54,445 nucleotides of DNA from a virus: the IMG/VR virus record IMGVR_UViG_3300025138_000051, positions 1 to 54,445 of that record, one strand, 5' to 3'. The position numbers and the translations under genes are program-made. The first letter of the stretch is position 1, and each line of letters starts with the position of its first letter. Below the pieces are notes generated by a model. That model worked only from the letters and a program-made list of their open reading frames with translations. It was not told the DNA's origin and did no database searches. Below, piece after piece: positions 23,053 through 32,851 of the stretch.

Positions 23053-23838
23053 CTATGGAAAACTTTTCATCATGCTACTACCAACAGAAAACAACTCTAC
23101 TTCAGTAGTATCGTCATTAACTAAAGTAAATTCCATATAGTAACCACGCATACCGTAACTCTCCGCTACAGTGTTATTAGCAAACAATAAAAAGTTATTA
23201 GCTACAGGAGCAGTTGCGCCCGTTACTGTGGTATCTAAAGTTACAGTTCCGCTGTCTCCTAACTTAGTTACTGCTGTTACTTTTCCTGCAAGCACAGGAG
23301 CTTGGCCATTAACTAAAGTATAAGCGTTTGCACCATTAGTAATAAGGTTTCCTATATTATTATTAAAAGAACAAACTAATGCATTGGCGTTTCCAGCTAC
23401 ACTTGCTATAGTTCCTAAACCATTAGAATATCTTAAAGCAAAATTTGTAACACCTGTGTTGTGTCTTACATAAGCAAACCATTCCCCTTCTTTCTGTTCA
23501 AAGTTTATTTCTGCTACATTTCCTTGACTTAAATCTGTAAGTAAAGATGTGCAATTCCAAACCGCATTACTTTCAAAAGAAAGTGTTTTAAATAATTTAA
23601 TTGTTAGCGATGGCTCAGGATTAAATACACTGGTTACTTGTGAACTACCTTGGATGCCATAATAGTTATTACGTAATGGAGAAGTATTATGTCTATATAT
23701 ATTTCCATTTTGAAACGTATACAAAAAACCATTCATTCCTTTTATATATTCAGGATAGAATGTGTAAAATGACGGCCAACCTTCAACACCTTCGCTGTAG
23801 GTTAATGTAAATGGATTATTTAATGATGGTATAGGCAT
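23053..23838 (-). CDS. Tail hub/muzzle-like protein, C-terminal part
   Basis: 261 residues. LTYSEGVEGWPSFYTFYPEY (about 13-32), NGFLYTFQNGNIYRH (about 36-50), RNNYYG (about 56-61) and FNPEPSLTIKLFKTLSFES (72-90) match a block I know from the C-terminal region of large phage tail-hub/muzzle proteins, in which the pattern is SExVxGWxSFxSFxPE, then YTFxNGxxxxH, then FNxxPSxxKxFKTLxYEG. Here this block is a separate gene instead of the tail end of the 1598-aa hub gene. The remainder is strand-rich and ends in YYMEFTLVNDDTTEVELF. It would sit at the lower end of the tail. It starts nine bases after the Cys-rich gene. Confidence 0.65.
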   Translation of the reverse strand: MPIPSLNNPFTLTYSEGVEGWPSFYTFYPEYIKGMNGFLYTFQNGNIYRHNTSPLRNNYYGIQGSSQVTSVFNPEPSLTIKLFKTLSFESNAVWNCTSLLTDLSQGNVAEINFEQKEGEWFAYVRHNTGVTNFALRYSNGLGTIASVAGNANALVCSFNNNIGNLITNGANAYTLVNGQAPVLAGKVTAVTKLGDSGTVTLDTTVTGATAPVANNFLLFANNTVAESYGMRGYYMEFTLVNDDTTEVELFSVGSSMMKSFP

Positions 23839-23847
23839 AGTTTTTTT

Positions 23848-24888
23848 TTATGGTGTTACACAGTTTCCAGTTGATATTACTACCCCTCTTCTAACTTGAA
23901 TATATGAACTTGAAGCTTGTAATGAATAGAATTTAGGGGTTGCTGTGTCGTTTAAATAAGTCGATCCATTAATTGTAGTAAACACAAAGTTCCCTACATT
24001 TGGTATTGTATTAGTGTCTTCATTAAAAGGAGCTGTAGTACCTGTAGCGTTTCTTGCAAAATATAACGTTTGAGTATCTGCACCACAATTAGGTACACTA
24101 TTAGTTGCTGCGGATGCTGTAAATGAAGGTAAATCTGCTGGACAATCTACTTCCCAACTAAAAGCTGTTCCACACATAGGTGCAGCAATTAATACATTTC
24201 CTAAAGTAGGCGTAACACTTGTTTTAGGAAAGACTAAAGTAAATACTGGAGAGGAAGGTGTTGATGTATCAGTGGCGTATCCAACCTGATTATTTACTAC
24301 ACTAACACTTTGAAGAGTGCCTTGAGCTACATAAGATCCACTTGTTAAAACGTAATTTTGAGGTTGATCTCCTTGACTACATGAACCTCCTGGAGCTGTT
24401 GTGTAGTTCCCAACTAAATTTGCATTTTGATTACCAACATACGTAGGTAGTTGTGTGCCTTGATTATTTTGTCCTGCATAATCTACAGTTGCTCCTGATC
24501 CGTCCACTAACGTTACTCCATTATGATTGTTAAAAGCAGTCAGTCTATTATAATAAGCACTATTGTAAGTTACTAATAAACCATCAGGTATACTTGATCC
24601 TAAAAAACATCTTAATATAACCGCACCTGTGGAGTTGGCTAAATCAACTGAAGCTTGAAACCATCCGTTTTGATTACTTATAGCCGCAGAAACTCCATTA
24701 CCACAGGACACCGCACATGTATCGCATGATTGTGCGTTTAACAAAATACCATTTAATTGTTGTCTTACAATACCTGCATTAGAATAGAATCCATCAGGCG
24801 CAAGAGTGGTCAATGCTGCATTTGTATATATAGCAGATGCAGTAGAGAAAGATGTTCCATTAAAATAATATATTCCTAATTGAGCCAT
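23848..24888 (-). CDS. Cys-rich tail protein
   Basis: 346 residues, strand-rich, Asn/Thr/Gly-rich, with paired cysteines (QSCDTCAVSCGNG, then CSQGD, MCGTAF, DCPAD, NCGAD, NCVTP), which suggests disulfides in an exposed protein. Residues 19-57 (AIYTNAALTTLAPDGFYSNA onward) resemble the extreme C-terminus of the hub protein upstream (SIYTNSNCEDSNLG, LPLGYYKISNTQYMQVG). It is thus probably a tail appendage that shares a module with the hub. No enzymatic domain is seen. It sits between the two halves of the apparent hub. Confidence 0.6.
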   Translation of the reverse strand: MAQLGIYYFNGTSFSTASAIYTNAALTTLAPDGFYSNAGIVRQQLNGILLNAQSCDTCAVSCGNGVSAAISNQNGWFQASVDLANSTGAVILRCFLGSSIPDGLLVTYNSAYYNRLTAFNNHNGVTLVDGSGATVDYAGQNNQGTQLPTYVGNQNANLVGNYTTAPGGSCSQGDQPQNYVLTSGSYVAQGTLQSVSVVNNQVGYATDTSTPSSPVFTLVFPKTSVTPTLGNVLIAAPMCGTAFSWEVDCPADLPSFTASAATNSVPNCGADTQTLYFARNATGTTAPFNEDTNTIPNVGNFVFTTINGSTYLNDTATPKFYSLQASSSYIQVRRGVVISTGNCVTP

Positions 24889-24897
24889 TTTATTTTT

Positions 24898-27800
24898 TTA
24901 ACAATTAATTATTTGAATTACTAAACCACTTGTACCAACTTGCATATACTGAGTGTTTGATATTTTATAATAACCTAAAGGTAAGAAATTTACTATTCCT
25001 AAATTACTATCTTCACAATTTGAATTTGTATAGATTGAACTTCCTACTATTGGTAAAGCATTACTTCCGTTATTATGATAATAAGTGCTTGATCTAACTA
25101 ACCCACAAGCATCTTGTGGTTGCTCTGTTCCAGAACTTGCAAGAAATGAAGTACAACTCCATGTACATAAACAACAAGCATCATTAGCTGAATTTGCATC
25201 ATAACATAATTGTTGTGCAGAAATTTCTCTTACGTCATATATCACATATAAATATTGATTATTTGTAGGTAAACTTAAATTTGATACAGTTGCTAAATGA
25301 ATATTAGTTGATGGATTAGTAACAGCACTATTAGGTATTGTAGTTGCAGCTGCTAATAATGAAGCTACTCCTGCAGGTGTGTTTGGATATAAAGTATTAG
25401 AAGATAAGTATCTAAAATTATCTTGAGGGTAACTCCAATCATATGTATCAAAGTTAACTTTGTTAACTCTAATAGTAAAATTCACCCCACTGTAAGGAAA
25501 AGTTCCTTGTGATCTAACACCAACCTGACTATTATAAAAACTAAATATAGTATTATTAGAGCCTAATGTTGCCATGTCACTATCAACAGGACTAATAGAA
25601 GTTGTATCTGCCCAATTGTATTCTACGTGTATAGTTTGGCCACTATTAGTACTTGAATTTATTAAACACTTAAATACTGTTAATGGAGTTTTAACTACAC
25701 ATTCAGGTGTTACACTATAAGTTGCTGTTCCCCCAGGTGTAATTTTTATTGTTGCTGTTGTAGGTGTGGCAGATGATTTAGTCCAACTAAAGTTTCCAGA
25801 TCCTGTAACGCTACCTGAATTATAATTATTACCATTCCATGAAACATTTATAGTTATACTACCTGAAGTAACATTATAAGCTACGTTTGAAGCTCCAATT
25901 ATAGTTCCATACTCATAAGTATTAGAAACTATTTGATTTTGGTTTTTAAAATTTATTTCTACACCACAACCATAAACAGGGTCTGGAACAGGAACTGAAT
26001 TTAAATTAGTACCTATTACATACTCGTCCATAAAAGGATCGTACCCTCCTATTTTTTGTGTATTGAGCTGAAAGTTGAATTGGTCTCTAAACCAAGATCT
26101 CATACCCAAATCAGATATTACTTTTAATCTGTCATTCACAGAATTACCAACCAGTTCGATAACAGCTCCTCTTTTAGTATCTGTAAAATAAAAGTAAGCT
26201 CCATAGTTTGCAAAACTTTCTGGATTATAACTAATACCATATTCTTCTACACGAGCTATTTGCGTCCCTAAAACTTGAGGCACTGAAGCAATAACACCAC
26301 CACCTGTTGAATCGCTAATAATATTTTTAGATGCAAGTACATAACTAATTCTATCTTCTTGCAATGTTAAAATATCTGTTTCTCTTGCAAACAATAATTG
26401 TATAGGGCCAAATGAAGTTTCTAAAGTTTTAAAATTAGCTAATCCTAAATTAAATTCATTAAGATTATTTAATCCTGAACTACTACTGTATACTCCACTG
26501 TATGTTAAATCAGCAAATCTATTTGTTTCTTTAAAATCTTGTTGTGACGCTGCCAATCCTCTTTGACCCATTACTACAGATCTTCCTTCTATTCTATCTA
26601 AATATTTAAAACTTTCTACTCCGTTACCAAACGTGTAACAATCCATAAAATCTAAAGTTACTATAGCTGGTTGAGTTAAAGTTTGATTTTGATCTCCAGC
26701 ATCAGTATCATTATCTGATTGATGTAACATAATTCCTGTACCTCCATTTCTAACTAAAGGCAATGCTCTCGATGCATCATAGTATATCTCTTCATTTGCA
26801 TCAGCTGGCTGTGTTTCAAAAACTAATACTGAATTAGCTCTTTGTACAACTATGTCAGCTTTGACCCTCATTGTTTTGTTACCAATATTAAAAGGTTCGT
26901 CTACTCCAATACCACCACATCTAACACCTAACCATAAAGGACTGTTTACATCTCCTGGAACTGCTTGTATAAATTGAAAAGTCATGGTAAATTTCCCATT
27001 ACAATCTACATTGTTAGCACGTTTATAAGTTCCGCCTGAGCCACTTATTGATGGATCAATACCACTACCAGATGGTGTAGCAAACGCACTGGAATATTCA
27101 CCAGTACATTCTACGTTTTCACAAAGATCTGCTTCAAGATCAACATTAGATGCTGTCCACCAATCTGCAAAATCATTAAATGTTTCCGAAGCAACAAATG
27201 TTTTTTCTATTCTCCAATGTCTTATAGGTGCGCCTAATCCATTACCTCCCCTTCTAAATTCAAACATAACCTCTATTATTGAACCTCCAGGAATATTGTA
27301 ATTTGTAGTTGAGTTATTAGCTTGATCATATGTAAATAACGGATAAGATAAAGCCCATACAGTACCACAAGCATTTTCACTATCACTACCTCGACTTCTT
27401 TCTCCATAATCTATTATAGCGTCATCACTAATTTCAATACTAAAATTAGATGCTTTAAGCTGCATATAAAGTCCTGCTAATTGCTCAGAGTTTGTTCCAA
27501 GCTCTTGCACTCCGTTTAAAAAATCAGAACTTTGAGCATCAACCGCAAGTACAGTTGTTTCAACTAAAGATGTTAATGCACCCCCAGTATCTCTTTTTAC
27601 AATAATTCTATCTCCTGTCTTTACTTTATTGGTGTTATCTCCTTCTAATTTAAAATGAGTTACATTATCAAAAGGATTGGTGTAAAAGAAATTTGTATAT
27701 ATTGTCTCATAACCTGCTTTACTTGGCTTTACTACGAATTTATATTTAGTTGCCCAAGTAGGAGCATAGTTGTTTACTGTTACTTGTATTCTGTTTTTAT

Positions 27801-29694
27801 TTACACTTGATGAAGGGGAGATGTAAATAGTGTTGTATTCAGAAACTAAAACCGTAGAGGCTCTGGCATATTCATCCATATACACAATACCTGTTTCAAA
27901 ATCTCTATTACTATGTAAACTATTTTTATTTATATTACTACTGTACTGTACATTAAATCTTATAAATCTAAAATACTCATACATGTTACTTGTAACACCG
28001 CCCGTAGTGTTAGTATAGTTCATTGCCAATAACTGAATTGTAAATGAAGATGAACCAGGAGTTCCCGATATTTTAAATCCTTGCTGTACGGTAGAAGATG
28101 TAACACTACTTATATTTTTTGTAAAAGCACATGTTATTTGAGGTGGCACTAAAGCTGCATTAAATCTATCTGTAAGAGAGAAACCTTGATCAGCTGTCGC
28201 CATTGGTTCAAAGTTTGTGCTTTCAATAGTTCCAATTGCATTTTCAAAATCAGATGATGTAACAAAATCATATGTATTAGCATAATTTTGTGTAAGATTT
28301 ATTACTACACCTATTGAAGTATCTGCAGTTTTAAAACCAGCATTCGACTGATAACAAGAAGTGCCAGTAGTTCCATTTATTAATGCATGTTCAAATCTAA
28401 TATTTAAAACAATTTGTGACCCTTGTTTTAATTTATCTTCTATTTCAGCTAAATTTACAGTTGCTAAAGAGTTTGCTACTGTGGTTGCAGTTGCAGCGTT
28501 TATAGTATAATTTACACCTGTTGAAAACACAGGCCCTGCTAAATTTTTAAAATCTAATGCTGTCTCTAATAAAGATGTAGAAAAGTCTAAAGGTATATTT
28601 TGCTTATTTCTATTAACTATATCAAAACCATCACTATAATTTCCATATATTAATCGGTTACCCATTATTGTTTGAGCTTGCGCTTTTAAAGGAACATTAT
28701 CGTATAATCTTAGCAATTCATCCGCACCAATAACTGAATATATTTTACTGTTTGTAAAAACATATTCTTGATGAGTGTTATCTGCCCATCCGTAATCTTC
28801 TTTTTTAAACCTTTCAATTACGTATATACTGTTAGTATTTGAATCTTTATAAAGTAAATCTACTTGAACTACCCTGTCACTTCCTGTACTAAATTGTACT
28901 TTAGCTCCATTAAAATTATTAGACATACCTGCATTATCATAAGTTCTTGTATCAAACCTAAAATTACCAGGTTGAAATGCTGCTAAACTAAATAATGATG
29001 TAGCACTGTATTCATTATTTAGATATTTGTATCTATATGCAAAACTTATAAATCTATCTTCTAAATAATTTTGTCCACCAGCCGCATTAATTAATGAAAA
29101 CGTAGGAGCTGGTAAAGGAATACTCCCCGATGGTAGTAAATCTTCAAACCCTGGTGGTTTTAATATTACTGAAATATCTTCTTCTTCTATACCATCTGTA
29201 TTACCTGTAGGAAAATCATAGTTACTTGTAACATTAATTCTCCTTGGAGGATTTTTACCATCAGTAAAAAACAATAAGTTTTCAATTTTATCTACACCTG
29301 TTACTAAATACTCAGGGTCAAACTTTAAAACGTCTAATGTTATTACATGATATATAAGTTGATCAGTTTGTGTATTAAAAGACACAATCATATCTACCGT
29401 TTCGTCTTGAGCTACTGGATTATCTGGATCATGAACAAACCAATATATGGTTTCTAACTGACCATCATCAAATGCACCGAGACACTTAGCTAAAGGAGAC
29501 AAAGGTTGACCGCCATAACTTAATGTTGTCAAAGCAGAATTTCCTCTTGAATTTTCTACAGCACCTATTTCAGTGTTTTCAGTAGAACCTAAACGTACAT
29601 TTATGGCATCAATATATTCACCTGGCGGAAGAAGTCTTTCATCCACAGATTTATTCATTCTACCTGCAATAAAATTTGTGTTTACTATTGGCAT
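24898..29694 (-). CDS. Large tail hub/stabilisation protein
   Basis: 1598 residues. The N-terminus (MNKSVDERLLPPGEYIDAIN then VRLGSTENTEIGAVENSRGN) is the hallmark of the large tail stabilisation/muzzle proteins of crAss-like and related short-tailed phages, functional counterparts of T7 gp12. Near residues 1160-1220, SFANYGAYFYFTDTKRGAVI, ISDLGMRSWFRDQF and GGYDPFMDEYVIG complete the propeller-like part. The C-terminal 350 residues are Cys-containing and end with a module shared with the next gene. The segment that normally follows GGYDPxxDEYV, with SExVxGW, is absent here and lies in the gene at 23053-23838. It is expected to close the tail and hold fibres. Confidence 0.7.
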   Translation of the reverse strand: MPIVNTNFIAGRMNKSVDERLLPPGEYIDAINVRLGSTENTEIGAVENSRGNSALTTLSYGGQPLSPLAKCLGAFDDGQLETIYWFVHDPDNPVAQDETVDMIVSFNTQTDQLIYHVITLDVLKFDPEYLVTGVDKIENLLFFTDGKNPPRRINVTSNYDFPTGNTDGIEEEDISVILKPPGFEDLLPSGSIPLPAPTFSLINAAGGQNYLEDRFISFAYRYKYLNNEYSATSLFSLAAFQPGNFRFDTRTYDNAGMSNNFNGAKVQFSTGSDRVVQVDLLYKDSNTNSIYVIERFKKEDYGWADNTHQEYVFTNSKIYSVIGADELLRLYDNVPLKAQAQTIMGNRLIYGNYSDGFDIVNRNKQNIPLDFSTSLLETALDFKNLAGPVFSTGVNYTINAATATTVANSLATVNLAEIEDKLKQGSQIVLNIRFEHALINGTTGTSCYQSNAGFKTADTSIGVVINLTQNYANTYDFVTSSDFENAIGTIESTNFEPMATADQGFSLTDRFNAALVPPQITCAFTKNISSVTSSTVQQGFKISGTPGSSSFTIQLLAMNYTNTTGGVTSNMYEYFRFIRFNVQYSSNINKNSLHSNRDFETGIVYMDEYARASTVLVSEYNTIYISPSSSVNKNRIQVTVNNYAPTWATKYKFVVKPSKAGYETIYTNFFYTNPFDNVTHFKLEGDNTNKVKTGDRIIVKRDTGGALTSLVETTVLAVDAQSSDFLNGVQELGTNSEQLAGLYMQLKASNFSIEISDDAIIDYGERSRGSDSENACGTVWALSYPLFTYDQANNSTTNYNIPGGSIIEVMFEFRRGGNGLGAPIRHWRIEKTFVASETFNDFADWWTASNVDLEADLCENVECTGEYSSAFATPSGSGIDPSISGSGGTYKRANNVDCNGKFTMTFQFIQAVPGDVNSPLWLGVRCGGIGVDEPFNIGNKTMRVKADIVVQRANSVLVFETQPADANEEIYYDASRALPLVRNGGTGIMLHQSDNDTDAGDQNQTLTQPAIVTLDFMDCYTFGNGVESFKYLDRIEGRSVVMGQRGLAASQQDFKETNRFADLTYSGVYSSSSGLNNLNEFNLGLANFKTLETSFGPIQLLFARETDILTLQEDRISYVLASKNIISDSTGGGVIASVPQVLGTQIARVEEYGISYNPESFANYGAYFYFTDTKRGAVIELVGNSVNDRLKVISDLGMRSWFRDQFNFQLNTQKIGGYDPFMDEYVIGTNLNSVPVPDPVYGCGVEINFKNQNQIVSNTYEYGTIIGASNVAYNVTSGSITINVSWNGNNYNSGSVTGSGNFSWTKSSATPTTATIKITPGGTATYSVTPECVVKTPLTVFKCLINSSTNSGQTIHVEYNWADTTSISPVDSDMATLGSNNTIFSFYNSQVGVRSQGTFPYSGVNFTIRVNKVNFDTYDWSYPQDNFRYLSSNTLYPNTPAGVASLLAAATTIPNSAVTNPSTNIHLATVSNLSLPTNNQYLYVIYDVREISAQQLCYDANSANDACCLCTWSCTSFLASSGTEQPQDACGLVRSSTYYHNNGSNALPIVGSSIYTNSNCEDSNLGIVNFLPLGYYKISNTQYMQVGTSGLVIQIINC

Positions 29695-29698
29695 ATTT

Positions 29699-30622
29699 TT
29701 ATTTTATCCACTTATCTTTTCCTCTCATGTTCATCAAGAGACGGCCAGGATGTATATTACTTAATCTTAATTTTGCATTTCTTAAAAGAGAAGACTTATC
29801 TTTTCTTGCTCTGGTTACAACATATTCTTGAACTCCAAGCCTGCCATTTAAAAGAGCAAAACGAATATATGCATATATATAATCTTCAAATAATTTATTT
29901 AAACTAACTGAAGCATCATTTCCATTTTCCATTCCGTCAGAGACGTATTCTAAAACTATAGACATTACTCCTCCAGAAGAACTAAAATTAATAACTCCAC
30001 CTTTTTTATCTATAGTAAATACAGGGTTTACATTTGCTGTTTCAGTATTTAATCCAAACCTTGCTCCTACTGCATAATCAAAATACCAACACCCATCTAC
30101 GTTGTATCCTTCTTGACCGTCAAAGAGACTGTTAGAGTTTAAATAAATACTTCTTCCTCCTGATGTTATTCTTGCTAAATCTACTTCACTATCCTGTGGA
30201 CTAAGAACATTACCATCTTGATCAAATAATAAATTAGAATTATTATCTTGTAAATATGCGGCAGCAAAACTTGTCTGAATATTTTCAGTTAGTGGAAGTA
30301 AAACTCCATTTTTCCATTGAGATATTCTTACCCAATTTACATAATCAGATGGTAAAATAAATCTATAGTTACTATCTAAATCTAATTGTAATATTTTAAT
30401 TTCTTTTAAAGCATCATAGTTCAGCTCTTGTATTCCACGTTTTGCGTGAAACAAGACTTGAAATCTATTTAGATTATTTACTAATTCATGATTACCTTGA
30501 TAGATAAGCATAAAATTATTTACTATGTCTTCTAATGATATATACTGATATGAACCCCAATTTGCATCATTAGGGTTTACCTCGTTATTAGTATAATATT
30601 GATATTGGTTTATATATGCCAT
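29699..30622 (-). CDS. Head-tail connector/tail ring protein
   Basis: 307 residues. YISLEDIVNNFMLIYQGNHE (about 27-46), FQVLFHAKRGIQELNYDALK (about 53-72) and FILPSDYVNWVRIS (about 87-100) match a conserved N-terminal region seen in connector or ring proteins of Bacteroidota and marine phages. KLFEDYIYAYIRFALLNGR and RARKDKSSLLRNAKLRLSN near the end give an Arg/Lys-rich helical tail. It follows another connector-type gene with a one-base gap and precedes the hub gene, so it probably forms the T7 gp11-like ring joining portal and hub. The exact role is inferred. Confidence 0.6.
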   Translation of the reverse strand: MAYINQYQYYTNNEVNPNDANWGSYQYISLEDIVNNFMLIYQGNHELVNNLNRFQVLFHAKRGIQELNYDALKEIKILQLDLDSNYRFILPSDYVNWVRISQWKNGVLLPLTENIQTSFAAAYLQDNNSNLLFDQDGNVLSPQDSEVDLARITSGGRSIYLNSNSLFDGQEGYNVDGCWYFDYAVGARFGLNTETANVNPVFTIDKKGGVINFSSSGGVMSIVLEYVSDGMENGNDASVSLNKLFEDYIYAYIRFALLNGRLGVQEYVVTRARKDKSSLLRNAKLRLSNIHPGRLLMNMRGKDKWIK

Positions 30623-30623
30623 C

Positions 30624-31592
30624 TTAACTTGTTTCTTGTGTGTCTAAATTTTCTTGTCCTAACGCATACTCAACAACATCTCCTTCTCTAATTTCTACCC
30701 CAGCGTATTGTAATATTTTCATTATTAAATTAGGCTCATCTGATAATGGTAATTCAAAACTTTGATACAAAGGATCAGAAGCATTGAATATAGGATCATT
30801 TCCAGAAGTCTCTAAATAAGTCCAATTAGGTGTAAACGGATATCTAATATACTGAGAAACTACTTGACCTTGCTCATATATAGTAATAGGATACATCTTA
30901 GCCGCTAAAGCATCCTGAGTGTATGCAGGGTAAGTTAGAGTTGGTTTTGTTAAAAGAGAGTTGTCTAAAAGTGTAATTTTAGAATGAGTTACTTTTTCAG
31001 CTTCTTTAATATCCGAACTATTAAATATAGAATAACTTATTCCTGTTGCAGTTAAATTGGTTGCTTCTAATTCCAGTCGTGTTTGTGAAGTAACTACTTC
31101 TACTACTGCATTAAAAGGAATACCACCTACAACATATCCTACTATATCTCCAGCAACAACACCATTTGTTATAAAGGTAGCATTAGTATCAATAAGTTGA
31201 TTGTTACCTACTACTGCAGTATTTGTTCCCGTAGCTCTTACTGTTTGATAAATTAATATTTTGTTTAGTAAATAGTAATCACTTCCATTTAAAGTTGTGG
31301 TAGGAAGTGTATATAAACTTTTATTTAATTGAGCTGTACTTTGATTTAACAAAGGACTAATAACGCTAAACGTATCTATAACCTCTTCTAAGCCTTTTAC
31401 AATATCTGCATAACCTGTTCCAGAGGTTCTATTATTTTCTCTGTTAATCCAGTTGTTATATTGGTAAAAGTAATCCTCAAACATATCCATTTGCGCTTGC
31501 AAACAATATAAATTAAAGTCTTGAGGAGAAAGGTATCCGTAATTGTTTTTATTGAGTACAGCTAATACTGTATTTCTTACAGAATTTATCAT
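30624..31592 (-). CDS. Virion connector/structural protein
   Basis: 322 residues. The N-terminal helix (INSVRNTVLAVLNKNNYGYL) followed by SPQDFNLYCLQAQMDMFEDY is common to first-in-operon connector proteins of Bacteroidota phages. A central strand module (LIDTNATFITNGVVAGDIVG, then VVEVVTSQTRLELEATN, about residues 128-172) is shared with the protein at 52633-53190. It is the first gene after a terminator and a TATCTTTG promoter box, hence the first gene of the tail transcription unit. An adaptor role between portal and ring is likely. Confidence 0.55.
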   Translation of the reverse strand: MINSVRNTVLAVLNKNNYGYLSPQDFNLYCLQAQMDMFEDYFYQYNNWINRENNRTSGTGYADIVKGLEEVIDTFSVISPLLNQSTAQLNKSLYTLPTTTLNGSDYYLLNKILIYQTVRATGTNTAVVGNNQLIDTNATFITNGVVAGDIVGYVVGGIPFNAVVEVVTSQTRLELEATNLTATGISYSIFNSSDIKEAEKVTHSKITLLDNSLLTKPTLTYPAYTQDALAAKMYPITIYEQGQVVSQYIRYPFTPNWTYLETSGNDPIFNASDPLYQSFELPLSDEPNLIMKILQYAGVEIREGDVVEYALGQENLDTQETS

Positions 31593-31607
31593 TGATTTCT
31601 TTTTTTA

Positions 31608-31615
31608 CAAAGATA
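31608..31615 (-). promoter_or_regulatory. Candidate promoter -7 box for the tail operon
   Basis: TATCTTTG on the - strand, exact to TAnnTTTG, 15 bases upstream of the ATG at 31592 and directly after the terminator hairpin. The -33 position falls in the hairpin and lacks TTTG. Confidence 0.45.
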
Positions 31616-31617
31616 GC

Positions 31618-31652
31618 AAAAAAAAAAGAGGCCTATTTTTTTTAAGCCTCTT
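31618..31652 (-). terminator. Rho-independent terminator after the head operon
   Basis: Read on the - strand: AAGAGGC (31652-31646), a 13-base loop, GCCTCTT (31632-31626), then a run of eight further T (31625-31618). It is a textbook intrinsic terminator. It ends the transcript of the gene at 31677-32006 and insulates the tail operon. Confidence 0.85.
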
Positions 31653-31676
31653 CTCCTTTTTGGTTGTTAACGTAAT

Positions 31677-32006
31677 TTAAGCAGAGTATTCCACTTCTAT
31701 TTGAGCTATTGCTGTAATAGCAAATTTAGGCTCAAGAACGTAGAAAGGATTTAACCAACTTGTTGCTAATGCTTTTTCAATTGCATCTACAATGCTGACT
31801 AATTGCTCTTTAGTTTTAGCTGCATCCGCTGCTGTTGTAGCAGTGAGTTTAACTCCTAATACTTCTGACGCTGCAGTAGCTCTATGACCTACTAAATTGT
31901 ACAGAATGTTAACTTCAGTGTCTGCTCCCACTTCTATTCCAAGTATGTTTTTAATTGGAATTAAGTGATAAGCTCCACTTAAACTGATTTTTAGAAATTT
32001 TTCCAT
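31677..32006 (-). CDS. Head-associated structural protein, unknown role
   Basis: 109 residues, strand-rich at both ends (KISLSGAYHLIPIKNILGIE; KFAITAIAQIEVEYS) with an Ala/Thr-rich helix between (TAATTAADAAKTKEQL). No family is recognised. It has its own TATCTTTG box 44 bases upstream and a strong terminator downstream, so it can be transcribed alone, as is often seen for abundant decoration proteins. The head-decoration role is inferred from place and expression signals. Confidence 0.6.
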   Translation of the reverse strand: MEKFLKISLSGAYHLIPIKNILGIEVGADTEVNILYNLVGHRATAASEVLGVKLTATTAADAAKTKEQLVSIVDAIEKALATSWLNPFYVLEPKFAITAIAQIEVEYSA

Positions 32007-32049
32007 CTTTAAAAAAAAAAATAAATGTTATATGAGACTATTCTCAATA

Positions 32050-32057
32050 CAAAGATA
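32050..32057 (-). promoter_or_regulatory. Candidate promoter -7 box
   Basis: TATCTTTG on the - strand in the 58-base gap before the 109-aa gene; exact TAnnTTTG. No clear TTTG at -33. The 5' leader would be about 40 bases. Confidence 0.4.
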
Positions 32058-32064
32058 CAAGTTA

Positions 32065-32820
32065 TTATTTATTACTACTTAAGCGTTTTTTTAGCAACTT
32101 GTACGTTTCGATTCCTTCATCAGATTGAAATAAAGATGCCACGATATAATATGGATCTTCACCAAATGGAACTGTTAATAGTTTGGTTTTATTTTTTGGT
32201 AGATTAAAGTAAACATCTTTCCCTGCATTTTTCATAATTAAAAATGAATGGTTAAAAAACTGAACCACATCATTTGTTAATTCTAACATAGGATCATTTA
32301 ATGTTTCTACAAAGTCAAACGGATCATTTTGTGCATAAACCATTACGTCTCTTTTTATTTCTGCCGTAGACATACGATCAACACTTGCTCCTATTAAAAC
32401 TCTTGCTACCGCTAATAAGCTATCCCCTTTTAATTCTTTAGCTTGAATCATTGCTTCTACAGCTTGTTCTACTATTTCTAACTCTTCAGATGCATCACGA
32501 GCTTTATCTACTGCTTCGTATACTCTTCCGTTAGAAGGATGATAGTGTAAAAATTTTTGTAATACTTGATTTTGTTTTGGAACAAATAACATTCCATCTT
32601 CAAATACAATTGGTTCTAATACTGCATTTCCATCCTGCTCGTCTTCAAACGGGCTTTTTTGGTTTCTTGCATATCTTAGTGGTCTGTTAATTCCTTTATC
32701 TTCATCGAAATATAATAAAGGTGAACGTTTTGAGTGGCGAGAAGCCAACATATAACTTAAAGGCGCACGCTCTTGAATTAGTCTATAAGCTACGTCTATA
32801 TACTTTTGTGTGTTTTTCAT
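32065..32820 (-). CDS. Probable head protein, unknown function
   Basis: 251 residues, soluble. The N-terminal half has a conserved-looking strand segment (PLLYFDEDKGINRPLRYARN, about residues 34-53), then helices (ARDASEELEIVEQAVEAMIQ) and an acidic-hydrophobic C-terminal part (FDFVETLNDPMLEL). No motif of known function is seen. It lies directly after the capsid gene and its terminator, where head-completion or decoration proteins are usual. Function by context only. Confidence 0.6.
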   Translation of the reverse strand: MKNTQKYIDVAYRLIQERAPLSYMLASRHSKRSPLLYFDEDKGINRPLRYARNQKSPFEDEQDGNAVLEPIVFEDGMLFVPKQNQVLQKFLHYHPSNGRVYEAVDKARDASEELEIVEQAVEAMIQAKELKGDSLLAVARVLIGASVDRMSTAEIKRDVMVYAQNDPFDFVETLNDPMLELTNDVVQFFNHSFLIMKNAGKDVYFNLPKNKTKLLTVPFGEDPYYIVASLFQSDEGIETYKLLKKRLSSNK

Positions 32821-32851
32821 TTGATATAATTTAATTTTAATTTAAAAATAA

